Positions 1 through 6,137 of a DNA stretch of 8,488 nucleotides are shown one piece after another. The stretch is from Ectopseudomonas composti (GTDB lineage: Bacteria; Pseudomonadota; Gammaproteobacteria; Pseudomonadales; Pseudomonadaceae), in the NCBI GenBank assembly GCA_946886245.1, contig CAMPIF010000165.1, positions 1 through 8,488 on the forward strand. The letters are read 5' to 3'. A program made the translations under genes and the position numbers. The notes beneath the pieces are model-generated. The model worked only from the letters and a program-made list of their open reading frames with translations. It was not told the origin of the DNA and ran no database searches. How positions within the stretch are numbered: position 1 is the stretch's first letter; every line of letters begins with the position of its first letter.

Positions 1-144
1 GTACAGTAACATCGATTCCTGACCGAACAGTTACAAAGCAACCTATCTAATAGCACAACAATTTCATCCAGCTGTGACTACTGAGCCACTCCTGCGCTCG
101 GGATAATTTGCCCATCGAAAGCAAACACCAGCGCCGCCACAAGC

Positions 145-150
145 GGAAGG
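145..150 (+). promoter_or_regulatory. Ribosome binding site that decides the start of the first DUF1127 gene
   Basis: GGAAGG lies 9 nt before the ATG at 160 but directly abuts the ATG at 151, which is in the same frame. Normal Shine-Dalgarno spacing therefore favours initiation at 160. The overlapping bases AAGGATG also resemble an RsmA/CsrA target (see findings). Confidence 0.6.
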
Positions 151-159
151 ATGACCACC

Positions 160-375
160 ATGGAACGTACCCTCAGTTCCGCCCTGCTTCAAACTCACAG
201 CGTTGCCAGCGACAAATCGGCCTGGCTGCTCCGCGTTATCGCCACCCTCAGCCTGTGGCAGCGCCGCATCGTCAGCCGTCGTCAACTGGCTCGACTGGAT
301 GCCCGCCTGCTCGCTGACGCCGGCATCAGCGAAAATCAGCGTTACGTCGAACTGCAGAAGCCGTTCTGGCGTTAA
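160..375 (+). CDS. DUF1127 small basic protein (copy 1)
   Basis: This is a 71-residue protein with the C-terminal DUF1127 (YjiS-like) signature. It has an amphipathic Arg-rich helix (LWQRRIVSRRQLARLD), the ADAGIS turn, and a KPFWR end. DUF1127 proteins are small cytosolic proteins; some studied members in alphaproteobacteria bind RNA and affect RNA maturation and stress or nutrient responses, but the role here is unknown. The N-terminal 25 or so residues are less conserved. ATG 160 is chosen over ATG 151 because of GGAAGG at 145-150; the longer form would add only MTT. A second DUF1127 gene lies 223 nt downstream, and over the last 44 residues the two are about 59% identical by eye. A terminator at 413-452 makes this gene a probable single-gene transcript. 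A GATAAT at 102-107 could be a -10 element, but I find no convincing -35. Confidence 0.9.
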   Translation: MERTLSSALLQTHSVASDKSAWLLRVIATLSLWQRRIVSRRQLARLDARLLADAGISENQRYVELQKPFWR

Positions 376-412
376 CACCCCGCTTTGCTCCATCCCAATC
401 TGGGATCTTCTG

Positions 413-452
413 AGAGCTCCACCGCCTCTGCTGCGGTGGGGCTTTCGTTTTA
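413..452 (+). terminator. Rho-independent terminator after DUF1127 copy 1
   Basis: AGCTCCACCGC (415-425) pairs with GCGGTGGGGCT (433-443), an 11-bp stem with one T-G wobble and a 7-nt loop. A T-rich run (TTTCGTTTT) follows. It lies about 40 nt after the stop at 375 and should separate the two DUF1127 transcripts. Confidence 0.8.
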
Positions 453-598
453 TCTGCAACAGTCATCGCCTCAACGAGCAGTACAGTTGCCATAAAGCCG
501 CCACTGCCCCCGCACAATTCCCTTCAGTTGTATCTGCTCGCTTACGAGCACTTGCGAGAACATGAGCTGCCACCCTTGTCTCTCGACAGGAGAACGCC

Positions 599-802
599 AT
601 GGACCGCACTCACGAACCGCTCTCGCAACCTGCACACGACAAGTCTCTACACTGGCTCGGCCTGTATTCGACGCTGCGTCACTGGCAACGCAACCGCCGC
701 ACCCGTCGGCAGCTTGCCCTGCTCAATGAGCAACAACTGGCTGACGCCGGCATCAGCACAGCGGAGCGTGAACAGGAACTGGCCAAGCCCTTCTGGCGCT
801 GA
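599..802 (+). CDS. DUF1127 small basic protein (copy 2)
   Basis: This 67-residue protein is a tandem paralogue of the gene at 160-375. It has the Arg-rich helix (HWQRNRRTRRQLALLN), the ADAGIS turn and the same KPFWR end. As in copy 1, the six codons for ADAGIS are identical (18 nt, 313-330 and 740-757), which fits duplication. The N-terminus (MDRTHEPLSQPAHDK) differs from copy 1 and is more polar. The start is supported by AGGAG at 588-592, 6 nt before the ATG. No strong terminator follows, and the first DUF2388 gene starts 83 nt downstream, so read-through is possible. An RNA-binding or post-transcriptional role is known for some family members only; the function here is not shown. Confidence 0.9.
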   Translation: MDRTHEPLSQPAHDKSLHWLGLYSTLRHWQRNRRTRRQLALLNEQQLADAGISTAEREQELAKPFWR

Positions 803-885
803 ACCAGCCATGGAGCGGGAAACCCTGTTGGGCTAAGCTGCGGATGCGGGCAGAACAGCGCCCCGCCCTACCGGAGTGACCCCAT

Positions 886-1209
886 ATGCACCTGAAGACA
901 TCCCTGATTGCAGCGCTCCTTTCATTAGGACTGGCAGGCACCGCCTGCGCCAGCAGCCTGGTCGCGACGACCGATACCCTGGGGGGCGCCCTGGCCGGCA
1001 CCGCCGAGGGCACCTCTGACGCGACCAGCTCGTTGCGCGACATGAAACAGCTGCGCGCGGCCCGCGATGACGCCGCCAGTTTCGTCGCCAGCGCTGGCGC
1101 GATCCGCAGCGCACGGCTCGAAGCGGCCCTGGCGCACATTCGCCGTCATGATACCGAGCTGGCAAAGGCAGATGACCTGGCCCTCGCTCAGGCCATCCTC
1201 AGCCTGTGA
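886..1209 (+). CDS. DUF2388 secreted small protein (copy 1)
   Basis: This 107-residue protein has a clear signal peptide: MHLK, a hydrophobic run, then GTACA|SS with likely cleavage near residue 23. The mature part of about 84 residues carries the DUF2388 (TIGR02448-type) core, with SLRDMK, ARDDAASFVASAG, the LEAAL helix and a C-terminal AQAILSL. The family is typical of Pseudomonas, often occurs in several copies, and has no assigned function as far as I know. The start is supported by GGAG at 873-876, 9 nt before the ATG. There are no cysteines in the mature part and no membrane segment beyond the signal, so a soluble periplasmic or secreted protein is likely. It is followed by a paralogue 145 nt downstream and probably belongs with it and the large exported protein at 1672-3627. 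Confidence 0.88.
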   Translation: MHLKTSLIAALLSLGLAGTACASSLVATTDTLGGALAGTAEGTSDATSSLRDMKQLRAARDDAASFVASAGAIRSARLEAALAHIRRHDTELAKADDLALAQAILSL

Positions 1210-1247
1210 AAACTTTGTACACGTCTATCACTCGGCTCGCTGCTGAC

Positions 1248-1265
1248 CGGGGCTGCCTGGCCCCG
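1248..1265 (+). other. Small GC-rich hairpin between the DUF2388 genes
   Basis: CGGGGC (1248-1253) can pair with GCCCCG (1260-1265) around a 6-nt loop. No T-run follows, so it is a poor intrinsic terminator. A second small hairpin, CGCGG-GGAA-CCGCG, sits at 1289-1302. They could stabilise mRNA ends or be chance in GC-rich DNA. Confidence 0.3.
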
Positions 1266-1354
1266 TAAACTTCGCCTACCTGCCAGGTCGCGGGGAACCG
1301 CGCCGGCCTGTCCACGTCAAATCGTCCGTTCTGCAGTTCTCGGAGCTCCTTATC

Positions 1355-1675
1355 ATGCGTCGCTCATTCGTCATCGCCGTTGCCGCCTGCGCCCTGTTCA
1401 GCGGTATCGCCCAGGCGCAAACCGTGGTCGCCACCAGCAACATCGTGGTGCGCGCCCTGGATCGCAGCATCAACTTCACGTCCGACACCACCACCTCGCT
1501 GCGCGACATGAAGGCCGTGGTGCAAGCCCGTGACGACGCTGCCAGCTTCGTCGCCAGCGCCGGTGAGATTCGCGGTGCACAGTTGGAAGCCGCGCTGCAG
1601 ACCATCCGTCAGCAGTTGCCGCAAGCGCAGGCTGCCAGCGATCTGCAACTGGCCGAAGCCATTCTCGCTCTGTGA
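1355..1675 (+). CDS. DUF2388 secreted small protein (copy 2)
   Basis: This 106-residue protein is a paralogue of the gene at 886-1209; the mature parts share about 47 of 85 residues by eye. The signal peptide is MRRS, a hydrophobic stretch, then IAQA|QT, with cleavage after residue 21. The mature domain has TSDTTTSLRDMK, then ARDDAASFVASAG, the QLEAAL helix and AEAILAL at the end. Identity is strongest in the central ARDDAASFVASAG block, which probably marks the functional surface. GGAG at 1342-1345 lies 9 nt before the ATG. Its last codons overlap the GTG start of the next gene by 4 nt (GTGA, 1672-1675), which suggests translational coupling with the exported DUF4105 protein. The function is unknown. 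Confidence 0.9.
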   Translation: MRRSFVIAVAACALFSGIAQAQTVVATSNIVVRALDRSINFTSDTTTSLRDMKAVVQARDDAASFVASAGEIRGAQLEAALQTIRQQLPQAQAASDLQLAEAILAL

Positions 1676-3627
1676 CCCACCTCGCCGCCTGGTGCTGCGG
1701 CGCGCTGCTGGCGATGGCCGCAGGCTTCGCCCAAGCGCAGCTGCGTCTGACGCTGGACGACAGCGCTCTAGGCGCAGCCGAACGCCAGGCGAGCCAGGCC
1801 CTGCTGGACGAAGCGATGGCCGTATTGCCCCCGCGCTTCGTCCAGCAACTGGACCGAGAAGTGAGGGTCAGCTGGCGCGCCGGACTGCCCTCGGAGATCT
1901 ACGGTCAGGTCGGGCGCTTCAGCGGCATCGAGCTCAACGCCGAGCTGCTGCCGAAGCTGGTCGATGGCTCGGCTGCAGAAAATCGCACCGATCGCCCGCA
2001 CGGCACCCAGCGCCAGGAGTTGCTGGCCACGCTGCTGCATGAGCTGACCCACCTCTACGACCGCGCTCGCCTCTGGCCTGCCGCCGAACGCCGCCACATG
2101 AGCCAGTGCCGACAACGCGCCAGTTCAATGGGCGCGGTTGGGCTGCCGGAGGACTGTCGTGGCCAGACCGAGCGGCGTTTCACCCTCAGCGACGATCCCC
2201 GTCTGCTCGATCTGGCCGGCTGGCCGCAACGGGTCGGCCAGCATGGCGCGCGCGATCTGAACAATGGCCAGGTCGCACGCAGCCCGGACAGCTACGAGCT
2301 GACCAATGCGCTGGAGTTCGTCGCGGTCAACCTCGAATACTTCCTGCTCGACCCCAGCTACGCCTGCCGCCGCCCCTCGCTGGCGCGCTATTTCCGTGAG
2401 CACTTCGACTGGACGCCGCCCAGCGAGAACTGCGCCAACGACTATCCCTACCTCAATGCCGGGCGCGACTTTGCCTTGCAGCCACTGGGGCGCCTCGACC
2501 CCGAACGCGTCTATGAGGTCGACTACCTGCTCGCCGAGGCCAACGATGCCTGGATGAGCCGCTGGGGCCACAGCATGCTGCGCCTGGTGGTCTGCGCACC
2601 GGGCCGGCCACGTGGCCCGGACTGCCGCCTGGATCTCGACCACCACCTGGTGCTGTCCTACCGTGCCTTCGTCGGCGACCTGCAACTGTCGAGCTGGGAT
2701 GGCCTGACCGGCGTCTATCCATCACGCCTGTTCGTCCTGCCGCTGGAGCAGGTGATCGATGAATACACCAAGGTCGAGCTGCGCAGCCTGGCCTCGGTAC
2801 CGCTGCGCCTGTCGCGCGACGAGGTCGAACAGCTGGTGGTACGCGCTGCCGAACAGCACTGGAGCTATGACGGCGACTACTACTTCGTCTCCAACAACTG
2901 CGCGGTGGAAACCCTCAAGTTGCTGCGCAGCGGCACCGCTAACCCGCGCCTGCATGCGCTCGACAGCATCCTGCCCAATGGTCTGCTGGAACTGATGGAT
3001 GCTCGCGGCCTGGCCGACACCACAGTGCTCGACGACCCGCGCGAGGCCCTGCGTCTGGGCTATCGCTTCGACTCCTTCCGCGAGCGCTATCAGGCCATGT
3101 TCGCCGTGCTGCGCCAGCGCCTGCCCATCCAGCAGGACAGCGTCGAGTCCTGGCTGGAACAGTCCGCACAGGCTCGCCGCCAGTGGTTCGACGAGGCCGA
3201 CCTGCGCGCCAGTGCCGCCCTGCTGCTGCTGGAGCAGGCCGCGCTGCGCCGGCAACTGCTGCTGGCCCAGGACGAACTGAAGCGTCGCTACCTGACCGGC
3301 CGCGCCGCTGGCGATCCGAGCCTGAACAAGGCCGGTGCCGCGCTGGAACAAATTCTCGCAAACAGCGGTTTCCTCAGCCGCCCGGCCGAACTGCTCGAAG
3401 GCGGTTACGGCTTGCCGCAACAGAAGGAATGGCAGCGCCTCGAAATCAGCAGCCGTGAGCGCCAGCAGCAACTGCGCCAACTCAGCGATGAACTCGATGA
3501 CGAAGTGCGCAACCTGCTGCAACCCGAGCGCCTGGCCGAACTGGAGGCCAACGAGGCCAACCTGGTGGCATTGGGCGAACACCTGCGTGCGTTGCACAAG
3601 GCCAGTGGTGGCCTGGAACTGCCCTAG
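1672..3627 (+). CDS. Exported HExxH plus DUF4105/Lnb_N-domain protein
   Basis: This is a 651-residue protein starting at GTG 1672 and overlapping the upstream stop by 4 nt. Residues 1-22 form a signal peptide (cleavage AQA|Q). The N-terminal region contains HELTH (H123, E124, H127), an HExxH zinc-site motif, and a later NALEFVAVN with E215 as a possible third ligand, so a gluzincin-like metallopeptidase fold is possible. From about residue 280 comes the DUF4105 domain, now named Lnb_N after the Bacteroides lipoprotein N-acyltransferase as far as I recall. It shows WGHSMLR (H300), the HHLVLSYRAF segment (324-333) and SNNCAVET (C410), consistent with a Cys/His active site. Residues 510-645 are helix-rich and Gln/Leu/Arg-rich, with coiled-coil potential. 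I see no membrane segment after the signal, unlike membrane-anchored Lnb. It is probably periplasmic. Whether it cleaves peptides, moves acyl groups or neither is open. Confidence 0.87.
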   Translation: MTHLAAWCCGALLAMAAGFAQAQLRLTLDDSALGAAERQASQALLDEAMAVLPPRFVQQLDREVRVSWRAGLPSEIYGQVGRFSGIELNAELLPKLVDGSAAENRTDRPHGTQRQELLATLLHELTHLYDRARLWPAAERRHMSQCRQRASSMGAVGLPEDCRGQTERRFTLSDDPRLLDLAGWPQRVGQHGARDLNNGQVARSPDSYELTNALEFVAVNLEYFLLDPSYACRRPSLARYFREHFDWTPPSENCANDYPYLNAGRDFALQPLGRLDPERVYEVDYLLAEANDAWMSRWGHSMLRLVVCAPGRPRGPDCRLDLDHHLVLSYRAFVGDLQLSSWDGLTGVYPSRLFVLPLEQVIDEYTKVELRSLASVPLRLSRDEVEQLVVRAAEQHWSYDGDYYFVSNNCAVETLKLLRSGTANPRLHALDSILPNGLLELMDARGLADTTVLDDPREALRLGYRFDSFRERYQAMFAVLRQRLPIQQDSVESWLEQSAQARRQWFDEADLRASAALLLLEQAALRRQLLLAQDELKRRYLTGRAAGDPSLNKAGAALEQILANSGFLSRPAELLEGGYGLPQQKEWQRLEISSRERQQQLRQLSDELDDEVRNLLQPERLAELEANEANLVALGEHLRALHKASGGLELP

Positions 3628-3640
3628 CAGCGAAAGTTTG

Positions 3641-3662
3641 CGTAGCCCGGATGCAATCCGGG
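3641..3662 (+). repeat. REP-like palindrome, copy A
   Basis: CGTAG is followed by a stem CCCGGAT (3646-3652), loop GCA and ATCCGGG (3656-3662). This type of CGTAGCCCGGAT palindrome is common between genes in Pseudomonas and relatives. It lies just after the stop of the exported protein and is the inverted partner of the copy at 3791-3812 (21 of 22 positions match). Confidence 0.75.
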
Positions 3663-3697
3663 GCAATATCGATCAGACAAGACTCCGAAGCAGCCTT

Positions 3698-3728
3698 TCG
3701 TAGGAGCCCCGCCCCGGGGCGAGCTTTT
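3698..3728 (+). repeat. REP-like element of the TAGGAGCCCC type
   Basis: TCGTAGGAGCCCC begins an element whose core GCCCCGGGGC (3711-3720) is a perfect palindrome; GCCCC at 3706-3710 can also pair with GGGGC at 3716-3720. It continues into GAGCTTTTC. The TCGTAGGAGC...GCGA layout is that of a widespread Pseudomonas REP family. It sits between the two CCCGGAT-type copies. Confidence 0.65.
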
Positions 3729-3790
3729 CAAACCTGCCGCGCCACGCTTCGCGGCGTGCCGCCGCCCACTGCACAGTCACAGGCTCAGCT

Positions 3791-3812
3791 CCCGGATTGC
3801 CTCCGGGCTACG
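3791..3812 (-). repeat. REP-like palindrome, copy B (inverted)
   Basis: CCCGGATTGCC is followed by TCCGGGCTACG. This is the reverse complement of the copy at 3641-3662 with one mismatch in 22. Its CTA at 3808-3810 is the TAG stop of the minus-strand GFA gene, so the repeat overlaps a coding end. With copy A it forms an inverted pair flanking about 130 nt. Confidence 0.75.
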
Positions 3813-4227
3813 AATCGAGGTCCCTGGGAATGATCTCTTGGTTTTCTTCCGGCAGGTGCGGGTCGACCGTCAACCAAGGCAGCCGACTGCCTACCCAGAT
3901 ATGCCGATCCGCCGGGGCCTGCTCCGGTTCGTCCAGCGTGGCGACGGTCACATCCAGCGTGTCCGGGCTGAGCGAAGTGAACAACGTCAGATGCGCGCCG
4001 CAGTCAGCGCAGAAGTAGCGCATGCAGCTGGCCGATGAGGCGAAGGCCTTCGGCGTGCCGCGCAGCCAGTGAAATGCCTGGCGCGGCACCGTGACCCAGG
4101 TGGTGAGAATGCCGCCGCTGCTGCGCCGGCAGATCGAGCAATGACAATGAGCGATGTCCGTCAGCGGTGCATCGATCCGATAGCGCAGTGCGCCGCACTG
4201 GCAGCCGCCCTGATGTTCGATCGTCAT
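3808..4227 (-). CDS. GFA (CENP-V/GFA) family zinc-binding protein
   Basis: This 139-residue cytosolic protein carries the full GFA-fold zinc ligand pattern: CQCG (C9, C11), HCHCSICRR (C28, C30, C33) and FCADCG (C73, C76). The family includes glutathione-dependent formaldehyde-activating enzyme (Gfa) and many uncharacterised members, so the substrate cannot be named from sequence. Length and domain extent are normal for single-domain members. The ATG at 4225-4227 is chosen because GGAG (complement of 4233-4236) lies 5 nt upstream and the domain begins a few residues later; an upstream in-frame ATG at 4284 would add 19 residues with no family similarity that I recognise. The gene is divergent from the AEC permease (68 nt between starts). 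Its stop is formed by a REP element, so the last residues (RDLDS) may be secondarily altered. Confidence 0.9.
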   Translation of the reverse strand: MTIEHQGGCQCGALRYRIDAPLTDIAHCHCSICRRSSGGILTTWVTVPRQAFHWLRGTPKAFASSASCMRYFCADCGAHLTLFTSLSPDTLDVTVATLDEPEQAPADRHIWVGSRLPWLTVDPHLPEENQEIIPRDLDS

Positions 4228-4232
4228 CTTGT

Positions 4233-4236
4233 CTCC
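4233..4236 (-). promoter_or_regulatory. Ribosome binding site of the GFA gene
   Basis: GGAG on the minus strand stands 5 nt before the ATG at 4227. It favours this start over the upstream in-frame ATG at 4284. Confidence 0.55.
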
Positions 4237-4295
4237 GCCTTGCATTGCTCCGCGCCGCTGACCAAGATAGGCGCTCACCATCATCGGGGGTTGCC

Positions 4296-5201
4296 GTGAT
4301 AGACCTGTTGCTAGCCTTGTGGCCGCTGTTCGCCATGATAGTCGCCGGCTACTGGCTGCGCCTGCGCGAGTTCCCCAGCGAAGCTTTCTGGCCGGGTGCC
4401 GAGCGCCTCAATTACTTCATTCTGTTCCCTGCGCTGCTGTTCTCCAGCCTGGCCCGTGCGCCACTGAACAACCCGGCCTTGCCGCGCCTGGCGCTGGCGG
4501 TGCTGCTCGGCCTGGGTATCGCCTGGCTGGCACTGCTGCTGGTACGCCGCCTGCGTGGCTGGCCCGCCGGGCGTTTTGGCGCCTTCACCCAGGGCATCCT
4601 GCGCTTCAACACCTATCTGGGCCTGGCTGCGGTCGGCAGCCTGTTTGGCCAGGAAGGCCTGACCCTCGCCGCGCTGATGCTGGCCTTGATGGTGCCGACG
4701 GTGAACGTGCTGTCGGTGTGGTCGCTGACGGCCGAGCGCGGCGTCAGCGCACGCAGCCTGCTGCTGCCGATCATCAAGAATCCGCTGATCCTCGCCTGCG
4801 TCGGCGGCGCGCTGTTCAACCTCACGGGCATCGGCCTGCCAGGCGGCACGGATCGCCTGCTCAGCCTGCTCGCTGCAGCCAGCCTGCCGCTGGGCCTGCT
4901 CTGCGTTGGCGCGGCGCTCAAGCCCGAACAGCTGGGCGGGGAAATTCCCGCATTGGGCTGGAACAGCGCGCTGCGCCTGTTGGCGATGCCGCTGCTGGCC
5001 TGGGGCGTAGCCTGGGCGCTGGCACTGCCAGCAATGGAAAGCGCAGTGTTGGTCCTGTTCTTCGCCCTGCCGACCGCGCCTACCGCCTATGTGCTGACCC
5101 GCCAACTCGGCGGCGACAGCCAACTGATGGCCGGCATCATCACCCTGCAAACGCTACTGGCAGCGGGCAGCCTGGTGGCGATCATGATGTTGCTGGCCTG
5201 A
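4296..5201 (+). CDS. AEC family transporter (auxin efflux carrier type permease)
   Basis: This 301-residue inner-membrane protein is hydrophobic throughout, with about ten membrane segments as expected for the AEC/Mem_trans family. Family-like stretches are the N-terminal helix LWPLFAMIVAGYWLR and the NYFILFPALLF helix. The central cytoplasmic part leads to LLLPIIKNPLILACVGG, followed by AAASLPLGLLCVGAALKP and the C-terminal FFALPTAPTAYVLTRQLG. Bacterial members move small organic anions such as malate or malonate; the substrate here is unknown. The start is GTG 4296, with GGGGG at 4286-4290 as a plausible Shine-Dalgarno; the reading frame is open further upstream to 4167, but that part is hydrophilic and overlaps the divergent GFA gene. 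The gene converges on the solute-binding protein with only 8 nt between stops, leaving no room for a terminator between them. Confidence 0.9.
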   Translation: MIDLLLALWPLFAMIVAGYWLRLREFPSEAFWPGAERLNYFILFPALLFSSLARAPLNNPALPRLALAVLLGLGIAWLALLLVRRLRGWPAGRFGAFTQGILRFNTYLGLAAVGSLFGQEGLTLAALMLALMVPTVNVLSVWSLTAERGVSARSLLLPIIKNPLILACVGGALFNLTGIGLPGGTDRLLSLLAAASLPLGLLCVGAALKPEQLGGEIPALGWNSALRLLAMPLLAWGVAWALALPAMESAVLVLFFALPTAPTAYVLTRQLGGDSQLMAGIITLQTLLAAGSLVAIMMLLA

Positions 5202-5209
5202 CTGGCCCG

Positions 5210-5950
5210 CTACTCCACGTAGCTCTCGATCAGCCGCTGATATTCGCCGCGCGCCTTGAGTGCTTCGAGGCCACGGTTGAAGCGCTCGATCAACTCTGCA
5301 GCGCGCGGATGCTGTCGGGAGACGATGAAGTGCAGCGTACTGCTCTGGAGCGGCGCTCGTGACCGATGAAACTGTGCCAGATCGGCGCCCGCACTCTGCA
5401 AAGCGCTATCGCCCAGGTTACGGTCAGCAAGGAAGAGGTCGTCACGTTCGAGCAGCAACAGCCGCGCACATTCCTGCAGCCCCAGCGGGGAATGTATGCG
5501 TAGCACGCCCTGCTCGAGCAGTTGCTGGATAGCCGCCGGCGGCTGCCAGCCCAACGGATAGCAGAGTCGCCGACCGATCATGGCGGGCAGATCATCGAGT
5601 TCGATGTGATCACCGGCCCGGCTGAAGATGTACTGCTCGGCCACATAGATGGGCGCCGAGTAGAGAAACTCCGCCTCGCGCTCGGCAGAACGGACGTAGG
5701 GAAAGGTGGCGTCGTACTCAACGCGCCTGGCCTTCAGGTAACCGCGATTCCAGGGCAGCCAGTCGAGCGTGATTGCCGCCCCCTGCTCGGCCAGTGCCGC
5801 ACGCACCACCTGGGTGAGCATGCCCTGCCCAGGCAATGCCTTGCCAGTGAACGGCGCATAATCATCGCCCGTAGCCAGGTGCAACACCTCGGCTCGCGCC
5901 GATGCGCACAACAGCAGACTCAGCAGAGCCGCCCCCCATAATCCCACCAT
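5210..5950 (-). CDS. Periplasmic solute-binding protein (SBP family 3 type)
   Basis: This 246-residue protein has a signal peptide (MVGLWGAALLSLLLCASARA|E, cleavage after residue 20). The mature part starts with the typical binding-protein strand EVLHLATGDDYAPFTG. It then has GQGMLTQVVRAAL and DWLPWNRGYLKARR, followed by YDATFPYVRSAEREAEFLYSAP, which together match the two-lobed fold of amino-acid type (SBP_bac_3) binding proteins. Near the end are FIVSRQHPRAAELIERFNRGLEALK and a C-terminal helix, so the protein is complete. Cys15 is not in a lipobox (LLLC), so it should be soluble and not a lipoprotein. The ATG at 5950 is preferred, with GGAG 4 nt upstream; an in-frame ATG at 5995 would add 15 residues and has a weaker site. 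No ABC permease or ATPase is nearby, so it may serve a distant transporter or act as a sensor. The ligand is unknown. Confidence 0.85.
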   Translation of the reverse strand: MVGLWGAALLSLLLCASARAEVLHLATGDDYAPFTGKALPGQGMLTQVVRAALAEQGAAITLDWLPWNRGYLKARRVEYDATFPYVRSAEREAEFLYSAPIYVAEQYIFSRAGDHIELDDLPAMIGRRLCYPLGWQPPAAIQQLLEQGVLRIHSPLGLQECARLLLLERDDLFLADRNLGDSALQSAGADLAQFHRSRAPLQSSTLHFIVSRQHPRAAELIERFNRGLEALKARGEYQRLIESYVE

Positions 5951-6137
5951 CGATCTCCAGTCACTGGCGTGCAATCGCCTTCCTGCCCTGATCATTGACT
6001 CTTGCTCTCACAAGCACGGCTGTCCAGTGCCACCAGGCCATAGGGCGACAATTCGTCCCGTTCTCTTGATACGCAGCAACAGGCTGGGCAGGACGCCGTC
6101 TATTCTTGCCGCAACACGAACGAGATGCGGCACTCCG

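Noticed and set aside
102..107. GATAAT as a -10 promoter element for the first DUF1127 gene
   Set aside because: No -35 with reasonable match at 16-18 nt spacing and no extended -10; not enough to call a promoter.
1248..1265. Hairpin after the first DUF2388 gene as an intrinsic terminator
   Set aside because: The stem is only 6 bp and no T-run follows, so it was listed only as a hairpin.
2722..3666. Long minus-strand open frame (314 codons) opposite the exported protein
   Set aside because: It lies wholly antisense to a well-supported gene, is low-complexity (Gln/Ala/Leu-rich), has no recognisable domain, and long antisense frames are common in GC-rich DNA.
3646..3728. REP hairpins as a conventional terminator of the exported protein gene
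   Set aside because: The stems are strong, but none has a proper T-run immediately after it (only a short TTTT at 3724-3727 after the second), and the repeat identity explains the palindromes better.
4319..5362. Plus-strand open frame of 347 codons overlapping the AEC permease
   Set aside because: It is out of frame with a clear ten-helix permease, is rich in Arg/Ala/Pro/Gly as expected for a shifted frame, and runs into the opposite-strand binding protein.
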